A stretch of DNA of 64,000 nucleotides from Brachyhypopomus gauderio (Eukaryota > Chordata > Actinopteri > Gymnotiformes > Hypopomidae), in the NCBI RefSeq assembly GCF_052324685.1, contig NC_135218.1, positions 17,225,479 to 17,289,478 of the forward strand. The letters are read 5' to 3'. A program made the translations under genes and the position numbers. Below the pieces are notes generated by a model. It was not told the origin of the DNA and did not search any database. It saw only the letters and a list, made by a program, of their open reading frames with translations. Of this stretch, positions 24,694 through 40,200 are shown piece after piece (within the stretch, counting starts at the first letter, position 1; each line of letters begins with the position of its first letter).

Positions 24694-26216
24694 GTCATGG
24701 CCAAAAGTTTTGAGAACTTATATACAAATATTAATTTTTACAAAGTCTACTGCTTCAGTTTTTATAATGGCAATTTGCATATACTCCAGAATGTTATAAA
24801 GAGTGATCAGCTTAACAGCAATTAATTGCAAAGTCAACATTTGCCTAGAAAATGAACTTTATCCCCCAAAACACATTTCAACTTCATTGCAGCCCTGCCT
24901 TAAAAGGACCAGTTAACATCGTTTCGGTGATTGCTCCATTAACACAGGTGTGGGTGTTGATGAGGACAGGGCTGGAGAGCAGTCTGTCATGATTAAGTAA
25001 GAATGACACCACTGGACACTTTAAAAGGAGTCTGGTGCTTGGCATCATTGTTTCTCTTCTGTTAACCATGGTTATCTCTAAAGAAACACATGCAGTCATC
25101 ATTGCACTGCACAAAAATGGCCTAACAGGGAAGAGTATCACAGCTAAAAAGATTGCACCTCAGTCAACAATCTATCGCATCATCAAGACCTTCAAGGAGA
25201 GAGGTTCCATTGTTGCCAAAAACGCTCCAGGGCGCCCAAGAAAGACCAGCAAGTGCCAGGACCGTCTCTTAAAAGTTTCAGCTGCGGGATTGGGCTACCA
25301 GCAGTGCAGAGCTTGCTCAGGAATGGCAGCAGGCAGGTGTGAGTGCATCTGCACGCACTGTGAGGCTGAGACTCTTGGAGCAAGGCCTGGTCTCAAGAAG
25401 GGCAGCAAAGAAGCCACTTCTCTCCAGAAAAAAAATCAGGGAAAGACTGATATTCTGCAAAAGGTACAGGGAGTGGAATGCTGAGGACTGGGGTGAAGTC
25501 ATTTTCTCTGATAAATCCCCTTTCCGATTGTTTGGGACATCTGGAAAACGGCTTGTTCGGAGAAGACGAGGTGAACGCTACCACCAGTCTTCTCATGCAA
25601 ACTGTAAAGCATCCTGAAACCATTCATGTGTGGGATTGCTTCTCAGCCAAGGGAATCGGCTCTCTCGCAGTCTTGCATAAAAACACAGCCATGAATAAAG
25701 AATGGTACCAGAATGTCCTCCGAGAGCAATTTCTCCCAACCATCCAAGAGCAGTTTGGTGATCAACAATGCCTTTTCCAGCATGATGGAGCACCTTGCCA
25801 TAAAGCAAAGGTGATAACTAAATGGCTGGGGGAACAAAACAGATTTTGGGTCCATGGCCTGGAAACTCCCCAGATCATAATCCCATTGAGAACTTGTGGA
25901 CAAACAAAACCTACACATTCTGACAAAATGCAAGCATTGATTGTGCAAGAATGGACTGCTATCAGTCAGGATTTGGTCCAGAAGTTGATTGAGAGCATAC
26001 CAGGGAGAATTGCAGAGGTCCTGAAGAAGGGTCAACACTGCAAATATTGACTTGCTGCATTAACTCATTCTAACTGTCAATAAAAGCTTTTGTTACTCAT
26101 ATGATTGGAATTATATTTCTGTATGTGATAAACATCTGACACAAACACATAAAAACCAGAGGGCAACAGATCATGTGAAATATTTGTGTCATTCCCAAAA
26201 CTTTTGGCCATGACTG
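24694..26216 (+). mobile_element. Tc1/mariner transposon, copy A (dead), 3' of mrpl47 and actl6a
   Basis: About 1.5 kb with terminal inverted repeats beginning GTCATGGCCAAAAGTTTTGA at 24694 and ending in the complement at 26216, flanked by TA. The transposase starts near 25035-25068 (MVISKETHAVIIALHKNGLT, a helix-turn-helix), then NAPGRPRKTS, the GRPR-like AT-hook. The first catalytic Asp is in IFSDKSPFRLFG (about 25500) and the second in FQHDGAPCHKAK (about 25775). The final Glu segment (NPIENLW, about 25886-25906) is in another frame. At least two frameshifts break the gene, so it is not functional. It is very similar to copy B at 31743-33240, which points the other way. Confidence 0.95.
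25035..26050 (+). pseudogene. Tc1 transposase, frameshifted
   Basis: DNA-cutting transposase remnant of the DD34E group in copy A. The DNA-binding half is open from 25035 to 25484, the middle overlaps in another frame (25339-25617), and the catalytic half continues from 25478 to 26050. The frame changes near 25430-25500 and again before the NPIENLW segment separate the catalytic triad. No single frame encodes a full enzyme. Confidence 0.9.
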
Positions 26217-26377
26217 TACATGTTGATTTATCATGGTGGTGACCACACTGCACCCCTCCAATTAAAAAGATTCCAATATATAGTTTCAACCTTGCATATC
26301 AAAATATACATCAGCCCAAATTGATGAAATGAATATTTAAATAAGTGAACAAAAACACACCAAACTGTAACAAAACC

Positions 26378-26383
26378 TTTATT
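26378..26383 (-). terminator. actl6a polyadenylation signal
   Basis: AATAAA on the minus strand, about 410 bases past the actl6a stop codon, with no stronger hexamer noticed closer. The 3' UTR would then be about 26360-26793. Confidence 0.5.
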
Positions 26384-26793
26384 TTCAAAACGGCCAATTA
26401 ATAATTAAAAGCTTAAATGATAATTTGCCATGGAACTCTGTCCTAACAGTATGTATTGCTTACTCCGGTATCTGTCCTGCAACTGATTTGAAATTGGATT
26501 ACGACTGCATATGTACCAAAAGACTTGGAATTATCTAAAATATGGATGGTTAGAAATACTGAAGTGCCAAACGTGATATAAAAATAGTGAGTGTAGAAAA
26601 GCAGGAGACCATGGCAATCATAGTTATAAAACGAAACCAAGTATAAGAAAGCAGGTCTAATTTTTGGGGATTGGAATAATACAAGTGTCCTTTGAGTTCC
26701 TGAGTCCACTAAGAAGGCTTTTACTACCAGAGGTGGTGGTTTTTTTTCTGTCCTCTATGAGGTTGAAGGACAGGCAGTCGTAGGAGGGGCAGG

Positions 26794-30812
<4,019 letters not shown>

Positions 30813-31060
30813 TATAAACGATTATATTTGGATATATATGTGCCTGTGTGAGTATAATTGTTAGTAATACTATAACGTTTACAAAAAACTGTTAATAATA
30901 TACAAGGCCCTGTCTTTCTGTCTCTCTTTTTCTTCTCCTAACGTAGTGGATTCATCACAACAAAGGAAACGAGTCGGGCATCTTCCTCTCTTGTACGATC
31001 ACGTTTAATCGCACTCAAAAGCTCTTCGTCGCCACCTGCTGGTTCGGGAAGAAAGCTCGC
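30813..31060 (-). promoter_or_regulatory. probable actl6a 5' UTR and promoter region
   Basis: The 250 bases upstream of the actl6a ATG turn from AT-rich (30830-30900) to mixed sequence with several CpGs around 30960-31060. No TATA box at a convincing distance. Extent and start site are guesses. Confidence 0.3.
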
Positions 31061-31365
31061 TCCGAAATGAAAAGGGACTGTCTACACTACAGACTTCACA
31101 TGGGATGGGTGTGTTTTTTATTCTAAATATGGACTACTCCTAAGCCGAACCTAACCCTAACTGTCTGTGTATAAATCTGAGTAAAATACACGCCTATGTC
31201 AGTTTATGAACTTAAAACCACGTCCGTCAATCCAATAAGAACGTAAAGGTACGCCTACATTTCCATTCATGACTTCAAAGACACGCACACTTAAAAAACT
31301 ATAGATTCAAACACACGCCTACCGGTTTGCAGTCCATCGGAGGTTCTAGAGTCTAGAATCTAGAC

Positions 31366-33341
31366 CAGGATTGTGAAAATCATTTTGGTCTGGGGGCTGC
31401 ATACAATAGGATCTCAAGGGGGCCAGACCAGTAAACTCATTCCAAAATGACATGGAACTAACAATAAGTCCACTTTTTTCCCCAAATAATTATTAAAATT
31501 ATATGAAACGGTCCTTTTACTAAATACATTATGAACAACTTTCTACTTTTGCTTTTAACATATGTGCAATTTCGACAACACTTGAAATTATTCTGAAACA
31601 ATTCTGAACACTAACTTTTTCTTGAAAAATCCAACACTGTCCATTTTTGTCTTTTTTTGACAGACATTTAACTTAAGAGGGAGCCAGGGTCAACAGAAAA
31701 TGTGGGTAAAGCGATAGAACTGATTGAAACACATGGACAATACAGTCATTGCCAAAAGTTTTGAGAATTACACAATAATATTTTCACATGATCTGCTGCC
31801 CTCTGGTTTTTATGTGTTTGTCAGATGTTTATCACATACAGAAATATAATTCCAATCATATGGGTAACAAAAGCTTTTATTGACAGTTAGAATGAGTTAA
31901 TGCAGCAAGTCAATATTTGCAGTGTAGACCCTTCTTCAGGACCTCTGCAATTCTCTCTGGCATGCTCTCAATCAACTTCTGGACCAAATCCTGACTGATA
32001 GCAGTCCATTCTTGCACAATCAATGCTTGCTTTTTTTCAGAATGTAGGTTTTTGTTTATCCACCCATCTCTTGATTGACCACAAGTTCTCAATGGGATTA
32101 TGATCTGGGGAGGCCATGGACCCAAAATCTGTTTTGTTCCCCGAGCCATTTAGTTATGGCAAGGTGCTCCATCATGCTGGAAAAGGCATTGTTGATCACC
32201 AAACTGCTCTTGGATGGTTGGGAGAAGTTGCTCTCGAGTGGACATTCTGGTACCATTCTTTATTCATGGCTGTGTTTTTAGGCAAGACTGTGAGAAAGCC
32301 GATTCCCTTGGCTGAGAAGCAACCCCACACATGAATGGTTTCAGGATGCTTTACAATTGGCATGAGACAAGACTGGTGGTAGCGTTCACCTCATCTTCTC
32401 CGAACAAGCCGTTTTCCAGATGTCCCAAACAATCGGAAAGGGGATTTATCAGAGAGAATCACTTTACCCCAGTCCTCAGCATTCCACTCCCTGTACATTT
32501 TGCAAAATAGGAGAGAAGTGGCTTCTTTGCTTCCCTTCTTGAGACCAGGCCTTGCTCCAAGAGTCTCCGCCTCACAGTGCGTGCAGATGCACTCACACCT
32601 GCCTGCTGCCATTCCTGAGCAAGCTCTGCACTGCTGGTAGCCCAATCCCGCAGCTGAAACTTTTAAGAGACGGTCCTGGCACTTGCTGGTCTTTCTTGGG
32701 CGCCCTGGAGCGTTTTTGGCAACAATGGAACCTCTCTCCATGAAGTTCTTGATGATGCGATAGATTGTTGACTGAGATGCAATCTTTCTAGCTGCAATAT
32801 GCTTCCCTGTTAGGCCATTTTTGTGCAGTGCAATGATGACTGCATGTGTTTCTTTAGAGATAACCATGGTTAACAGAAGAGAAACAATGATGCCAAGCAC
32901 CAGACTCCTTTTAAAGTGTCCAGTGGTGTCATTCTTACTTAATCATGACAGACTGCTCTCCAGCCCTGTCCTCATCAACACCCACACCTGTGTTAATGGA
33001 GCAATCACTGAAACGATGTTAACTGGTCCTTTTAAGGCAGGGCTGCAATGAAGTTGAAATGTGTTTTGGGGGATAAAGTTCATTTTCTAGGCAAATATTG
33101 ACTTTGCAATTAATTGCTGTTAAGCTGATCACTCTTTATAACATTCTGGAGTATATGCAAATTGCCATTATAAAAACTGAAGCAGTAGACTTTGTAAAAA
33201 TTTATATTTGTATCATTCTCAAAACTTTTGGCCATGACTGTATAGGAACTGCAGATTTTAAATAAAATGGAGATTATTCTTCTTTAATAATGCAGATTTA
33301 TTCCGCGGGCTGGACTGAATACCTGGCGGGCTGGTTCCGGG
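31366..33341. mobile_element. hAT-like non-autonomous element remnant, split by Tc1 copy B
   Basis: The left piece starts CAGGATTGTGAAAATCATTT and goes on with GGTCTGGGGGCTGCAT and GGGCCAGACC-like sequence. The right piece, beyond the Tc1, has GCGGGCTGGACTGAATACCT and GGCGGGCTGGTTCCGG. This matches the style of a common fish hAT-derived repeat with GGGCCGG-rich ends. The right terminus looks truncated, and no target duplication is visible. Confidence 0.45.
31743..33240 (-). mobile_element. Tc1/mariner transposon, copy B (dead), 5' of actl6a
   Basis: About 1.5 kb with inverted repeats starting CAGTCATTGCCAAAAGTTTT at 31743 and ending in GGCCATGACTG at 33240, flanked by TA on both sides. The transposase reads on the minus strand; one frame (32900-32391) runs from the HTH through NAPGRPRKTS to SDKSPFRLFG. 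Compared with copy A it has lost a short piece around the ATSLLFCKMYREW junction, and the C-terminal half is in other frames. Not functional. Orientation is opposite to copy A, so the two bracket actl6a as inverted repeats. Confidence 0.95.
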
Positions 33342-34081
33342 GGGCATTGGAGGGGGGAGGGCAAGGATGTTGTGACATGGGCACTGACCGCCCCCCCCCC
33401 AGCCCATAACCCCATCCCCCCACCCAGAACCGCCTCTGCTGCAGTCTGCGGACAGACATCAGTGTCGGACTGTTATGCCATTACTGTATAAAATTTCCAT
33501 CTACAAAATTTGATTCATAAGCATGAAAGGATCCAAAATGACCTGTCACTCTTGCAACCAAAATTATATGCACAAGTTACCCTCCAAATCTTCATGGAAA
33601 GTCAGGTTTAAGTGATTGCTAGGGGCAAAAGTCCCAGGTAAAAAGTCCAGCAACAACTCTTCTGTGCCTGTACACCAATGTCACTCCATTGATAAGAGTG
33701 GTCCACAACCAGAATGATACACAGTCAGGAGCAGCAACGAATAGTGAATAGGACGGGCTGATAACCTGCATGGCAACAGCGAGCTCTGCAGTCAGATCTG
33801 CAGTCTGTAGATGGAAGATTGTTATATCTGATCCAATGGATGGAGAATATGATATTTCCTCTAAAAACATTGTACTTCCATTTTAGCAAAAAAACGTGAG
33901 TAAACCTCGTACGCCACACACCCTGAAGCAATATAGAGGCTTGACGTTTTGAATAGCGCCAACTTTTGGATCAAGTACCACTCGTGTCCACGGAGTGTCC
34001 TCCTTCAGCGCGCTCGGCGCTGTTTAAATCAGCATGCAAACAGTCGCCCAGTTTAACACATACCGACACCGACACAGCAGC
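33342..34081 (+). other. actl6a-tmem131 gap: G-rich stretch, then likely tmem131 5' flank
   Basis: 33342-33430 is G- and C-run rich (tracts of 9-10). 33430-33950 shows nothing I can support. From about 33960 sequence becomes more CpG-containing toward the tmem131 start codon and probably holds its promoter and 5' UTR. No TATA box is obvious. Confidence 0.3.
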
Positions 34082-34205
34082 ATGGCGAGCAGCGATAGAG
34101 TGCAGAGTTTCTTACATGCACCAAGAACAAAATCATCATCATGTATCGGAATTCTGAGAGTTTTATTTATTGCAACTGTTCACATGGCGCAGGCTAACAA
34201 GCAAG
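34082..34205 (+). CDS. tmem131: tmem131 exon 1, signal peptide
   Basis: MASSDRVQSFLHAPR, then a hydrophobic run ILRVLFIATVHMAQA that looks like a signal sequence, then NKQ and a GTAAG donor. The ATG has A at -3 and G at +4. An in-frame ATG at 34034 would add 16 residues. The sequence upstream of AFIQS is not conserved with human, so exon 1 rests on signal-peptide character, frame and splice phase. Confidence 0.8.
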
Positions 34206-37200
34206 GTAAGAGTTGCAGTGCCTCGCATGTGTCGTGAGGGCCTTTAATGGGGGGCTCGATATTTCGTATATTGTGGGGGTATCAATAATCATGGAGCTCG
34301 CTGGCTACACCGCTAGCTGCTTCACTGCAGGCTACAGTTAGCATGTTGGGAAGCTGTTTATAACTATTACGGACACATTTATTTAAAAAAATATGTTTTA
34401 ACGTACCACAGTGGGCAAACAACTGAGAAGTATTTAGTCACAAAGTGGGAATGCGGTGTCTGGTTAGTGTCCGTGATGAAAAGTTGAGCTCGTTAGTTAG
34501 CTTAGCGTCGGCTAACGGGTGCCAACTCATACGTGTGAAGCGGCTGAAGCTAGGCGACCACCAACCGCCCTTGTTTGATGTAGCTAGCGGGCTGGCTAGT
34601 TAGTGTCTGTTCACTGAAAAGCTCGATTAACTCATTTGCTGTGAACCTGGTGAAATAAATTAGAGGCGTTTTCACGTCTCTACGTTTCCCCGAATATATT
34701 CACGCGGCGGTGTTTTTGCTTAATACACCGGCTAAAGCTACAATTTGCCAGGAAGGTTTTATAAGAACCACAGCTCAGAAGCTAGCGCTAGCGTTAGAAG
34801 CCAGCAGGCGACTCCGAGAGCCCCGGACCAGCCGAGCCTGGTAACCGTGCCAGTGCGGTTTGTGTGGGGATGAGTTCTGCTGCACTTGACACCTCGACAG
34901 TTTTCGTTCCGACTCGGCTGGTCGGGCAGTGAGGTGCCGGAGTTGGCCCTGAAGTTTAGGCCCGTGTTGTCGGCAGTGACATGTCATCCAGTTCGGCAAG
35001 AAGGACTGAGGTCACCGGTGTTCCCGATAGAGGGTCAATTTGTGCTTGATTTGCCTTAAGAAATTCATATTTCTCCGTGACCAGACTGTTTCCTTGGCCA
35101 AGATCTTCAGATTTTATTTTTAAATTGTTGTATATTATTTAAACACTTAATTTTTTTTGTTTTTTAAGCTTTGAGGCGACTTGAACTGTTCTGAGTTGAT
35201 AAACTTGTCTTGTGTGTATTATATGTAACTTATTAACTCATTATTATATGGCTTATTCTTTTTACTGAATTATCTTGGTTGGTTTCCTAAGCGCTATCCC
35301 ATGTTTTAATGCTTTGTTAGGTACATATCAGAACTGGATGAAATAAAAGTGTTCTTTGCATTTTTTTTTCATTCTTCTTGAGGAAGCAACATTGTACCAA
35401 CAAAGTAACTTGCATTCAGAAGCATTGCCTACAAGCCAGCACATGTCGATGTTACTCTGGTGAAATGCAATACCAGAGGTATTGGCCTGCTTACCTGGGC
35501 TCACAATGCTTTCAGTTGCACTGTAGCACCATGCTGTGTCAACCCCTCTTCCCAGGGCAACTATGTAGGTTACTGCATTCACAGACAAAGTTGCTTTGGA
35601 GCTACAAAGCATATCAGTTATATTGGGTACATGCTAATATGGTGGGGAATAGGTGTTTCCAATTACATTGCATTTTCAGCAATTGGCAGATGCTCTGACT
35701 CACACTGACATACACTAATCAGACAGTATGTGTACTCCCTGGGACTCAACCCTATGACTGGTTGTTGTTAGCAACTTGCTCTACTCCATCAGGCGAGCTA
35801 TAGAAGTGCAATCTGGATATTTCTGGTAGGAATCTCAGCATATAATATATTTGCCTGTGTAAACTATGCATTCTGATTTAGATAAAAACAGGTGAAAAGT
35901 CTGTTAAAATGCTGGTTATGGTTATGCTGTGGAGAATGTGTTCTTTGTTTACTCAAGGCAGAAGGCAATTGTTTTGTTAAATAGACATTGGGGAGTGTTT
36001 AAAAGACAGAAATCCCTGGGTAATGTTCAGTTAGTGGTGTTATTACACTGCTCTCAGACAGGTGTTTTCAAATGCCATTTCTTATCATTTGGCAACAAAA
36101 AGAGTTTTGGACCATTCCACCATGGATTCGGCTGTCTGCAGAACCTGAAAGCAGATAGTGTAAAATAATTACAGGATTGAGTCTATGTGAGACTGAATGC
36201 AAGTGTCCTGTAGATCAGCAAGAGCTTGTGATCTTATCCTGCAGGACAGGCTGCATGATTCCTGCCCTGCTTTAGATTTCCCAGGCCAGGTGTGGAGCTA
36301 GGCCAGGTGTGCTAGGCCAGGTGTGGAGCAACCCAAATGTGCTACCAGCCTTCCTTGATGGCTACTAGTAGGTACTCCCAGTTATGGATTAGATTTGACC
36401 ATGGTCATAGAGCAGCAAAACTTCGTGAAGTGCAGCTGAGCACTGAATATGATGAATGCAATCACCATTGCTCAATGGATTATGTTTGGAGTGTGACTGA
36501 AGGTCGTATTAACAAAACAAATGTTTCATTCATGTAATCTATGAAAATGGATTCATGAATTGTCAAGATAATCTGGTTACATTTTTGTTAAATTTCTGTA
36601 ATCCATTATCTTGGAGTTAAAGACTACTGTCTTGGATTTTGACCATTTAACATGTTTTTCCTTTTGCCATTATAAAGTGTTGAAACTCATGTTTCTGTAT
36701 ACTGCCCATGTGTTCTACTGACACTGGAGAAAAGAAGAGGTGGAAAATTATTACTGGTTTCATATTCCCCCTGCTTAGCACACAGGGTGTATGTTCACTA
36801 TTTTGTTTTAGGAGGGGAGGAGAGTTGGTTTACCATTTAAATTGTTTCATGGTTAAATGGGGAAGAATTGAACAAAGATTGTGCAAATCCTGCTTTCCAT
36901 CTACATTGTGCCAAGTAGTAATTTAGTACTAGGCCTTATTTCTTTTGCTTGTGTACTAGTGCTTCAGAAGCACTGGCATATCTGAATTATGAGTCAAGTA
37001 ATGATGAACAAGCATAATAAATATATACAGTCTTAATGTGGATCAGTCTCCACCTTTGCTGTGGTTTACAAGTGCTGTGCTTGCTCTGGTGGAGGGGGCG
37101 GGGCTTGTAGCGGCATCAGTGTACATTTAGAGATGTAGGTCAGTTTGTTTACAGCAGGAAGCATTCATCCTCCATGGAAAAAGAAACACCTCGGTGGGGG

Positions 37201-40200
37201 TGGAGAAGAGATGTTCCCTGCAGCAACAGAGTCTTTCTCAAAGTTCGTTGCAGGCTGCATGAGATTATCAGAAAGTCTGCGTTGCGAGATTACTGGAGTA
37301 CATGGAACTGGGGAGGGTTCATGGAACTGGGGAGTGTTTGTTCTGCAGTGGTTCAGATCCCACACCTATGACACTGCTGCATCAGGATAGTCCGAGTCGA
37401 AAAGAACCTGCCACTCCTTAGCCTTTCTGACTGTCTACATATACACTGCTTTGCTTTGTTTAAACAAATGTTTGCAATGGTCCTGTATGTACATACAGTT
37501 GTGTTGGAGTGTCAGTTTGGTGTAAATGTAGTCTCTCTACACACATCAAGCACAGGAAGAACAAGACGACATATTTCTTTTTGTTCTTCTGAAAACGTTC
37601 ATTTTTTTTCCCCCTGTGTTTTCTTGAATCATAATGTGTCATTCTGTCCCAATTTGACTAAAATGAGCAATGTTGAATTAGTATTACTTTAGGCTTATTT
37701 TGCATTTTTCCTCCCAGACTGAAGGGTACTTTTCCCTCAAAGTATACTTTGATGTCTGTAGTAGAGGATTGGCACTGCATTATTTCTTAATCACAATAGA
37801 AATTTTAGCAGTTTTGCCAGTGCGTCATAGGATTTTGCAGCATGTATATTGGACACTCTAAATACATCGAAAAACATCTGCATAGACCCTAATTGCACAG
37901 AGATTTTTGTGGTCAGTAACTAATTGGGACAGCTTTTTGTCCAGTCTTTTCTAAGCAAAGTTAGAGTAGAAAATGTGTAAGAACCATCTTATGAAGAACA
38001 AGAATTGAGTTTTTGACTGAATCAGCTCGCCAGAGAGATTTATTTTTGTGTGTGTGTGCTCTTTCTGTTTGAGTACAATACTAAAGGAGACCAAAGTTAT
38101 ACATTTAAGGATTGGTGGTATGTGTTTTGATAATGTTTATAAATTCCTCCTATCCAAAACAAAAATATTATGATGCAGGATTAAGAGACACTTGCAGAGC
38201 AATGACATTTTGTCACAAGAATGAAAGTTGTCCTTTACTCCACCTCTTTTCTGTGACTTCCTGTCTGATTCTTTAATGATTCTCTATGCTCGAGTCACCC
38301 ATAGTTTTTCATAGTTCAGTGACACTTCTTGGTCAAACTAGAGCTGGGCGATATGGCCCTCCAAAAAAATCTTCGATTAATTTTTTTTTAATCCGATTTT
38401 CGATTTTAATAGATTTATTTCCTCTACTAAAAAACTACAGATGATAAAGGAATGGTTAAAAAAAGTTTTAATTTATTTTTCACTTAAATTTCCCCTTTGG
38501 GGTTAAAGTGCAACCAGAAACAAGCAAAAAACATTTGTAAACAAGTGAGAACATTCAGTAACTTTTAGAAGGCTTTCTCCAACATAGTTTAAGCACTGAC
38601 ACAATGCAACCTCAAACTTAAAATAAATAAATAAAACACACCCTCAAAAAATAAATAGATATAAATAATTTGGTGCCCTTTTTAATAAAATGGAAAACAA
38701 ATACAATTTAACAATTGTTGCATGTTGCGTACTGACAGACACGCTGTCTACATTCTGAATAAGAACAGGACTGCCCTCACTTTAGCCTAAATTCCAGCAC
38801 TTTTCAAACCTAAAACACAATGCAGGCCCGTAGCCAGCATTGTGATGGGGGGGATCTTTTTCCCCCAAAAGTGGGCTTCATTTGCCTCTCTACTCCAGTG
38901 CCCCCTAAATACACGAGCGCACTTCAAACCTTTTAATTTACACATATTTTATTCATTATAAGCATGGTTGCCAACTTTTCAAAATCACTAGGAGTGAGAT
39001 TTGATGCGGGGGGGGGGGGGGGGGGGGGGTGTTATGTCTTATATGTTTCCTCTATGTTGCGTCTAAAGCGATCGATCGCCAGTAGTTGGCGCCAGAGCGA
39101 ACTAGTAACTCATTGAATCATAGATGTAGATCGGAGATAAATAAACTAGATTTTTTCAGCGTGAGAAATCGGATGTATGGCGTGTGAAGACAGTCAAATG
39201 CGAGTGTCTCACGCTCATTGCGTGAGAGTTGGCAACACTGTTATAAGTTTGTTGTGAGTCTGTTGTTGCTGTCCTTATTTGTTTGTCTGTATATCCACCG
39301 GAGACTAACAATTCATTCGTTGAATAGCCTATCTATCTTGAGGGGGCATGTGTGTTCGGGGGGGGGGGGGGGGGGGGGGGGGGGATCGAACGAACCCTCC
39401 GATCCCCCCTGGCTACGGGCCTGCAATGTAACATTAAAATTCGTCAGGTAAATGTTCCTTCCACTGTTTTTGAGGGGTGTTTCTTTATACTACCACAGTT
39501 TATACTTTATACTACCATAGTTGCCAAGTTCGCGTTTTCACGCCAAATTGGGCTTGTTTGTAAATCCAGCCGCGGGTAAAAATTCTGGGGTCGCGAGGTG
39601 CGGTTTTTTGGGCTACTTTTGAGTTGGGCTACCGTGGGAGTTACAAGTCAACACTAAGAATGGATCGCGATATAATACTTAATTTGTCTCCATTTTACAC
39701 CCCCCCCCCCCCCCCCCCCCGTCGACAACTTTGGTCTTTGGGCTAGTTTAGGCTGCTGAAGGGCGGGTTTTACACTGACTTTGTGCGGGATATTTTTGTA
39801 GGACCTGGCAACCCTGCCTCCACCGAGGTGTGCGGAGCCGCGCGCTACGGTCACTCGCGAAAGTTTAATCCATTGAAGCGGGTTCGGTAACCGAGGCAGA
39901 AACTGCTTAATCCAAAATATCCTGCGGAGGGAAACTTTATTCACAACGCAACTGAACAAATAGTACTCTTCGCTCTCTCCCTCTATCGGTTTCAAACACA
40001 CCTTACAGAGGACTTGTTTGGTCTACGTCTGACGCCGGAAAACCGAACCAACTCCATATCACGGAGCTAGTTGCTCTTTTCTTGGGCACAAGCTCCGCCG
40101 TCAAGTTTGTGTGTGTTTGTGTGTGTGTGTGTTGAGGGTGGATGGGTGGGAGGTGCTAAACTCACTGAACTACGGGAGCCCACAGTGCAGCGTCGGTGGT

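Noticed and set aside
25035..26050. Active Tc1 transposase
   Set aside because: Frameshifts separate the DNA-binding half and catalytic segments. Both related copies in the window are broken.
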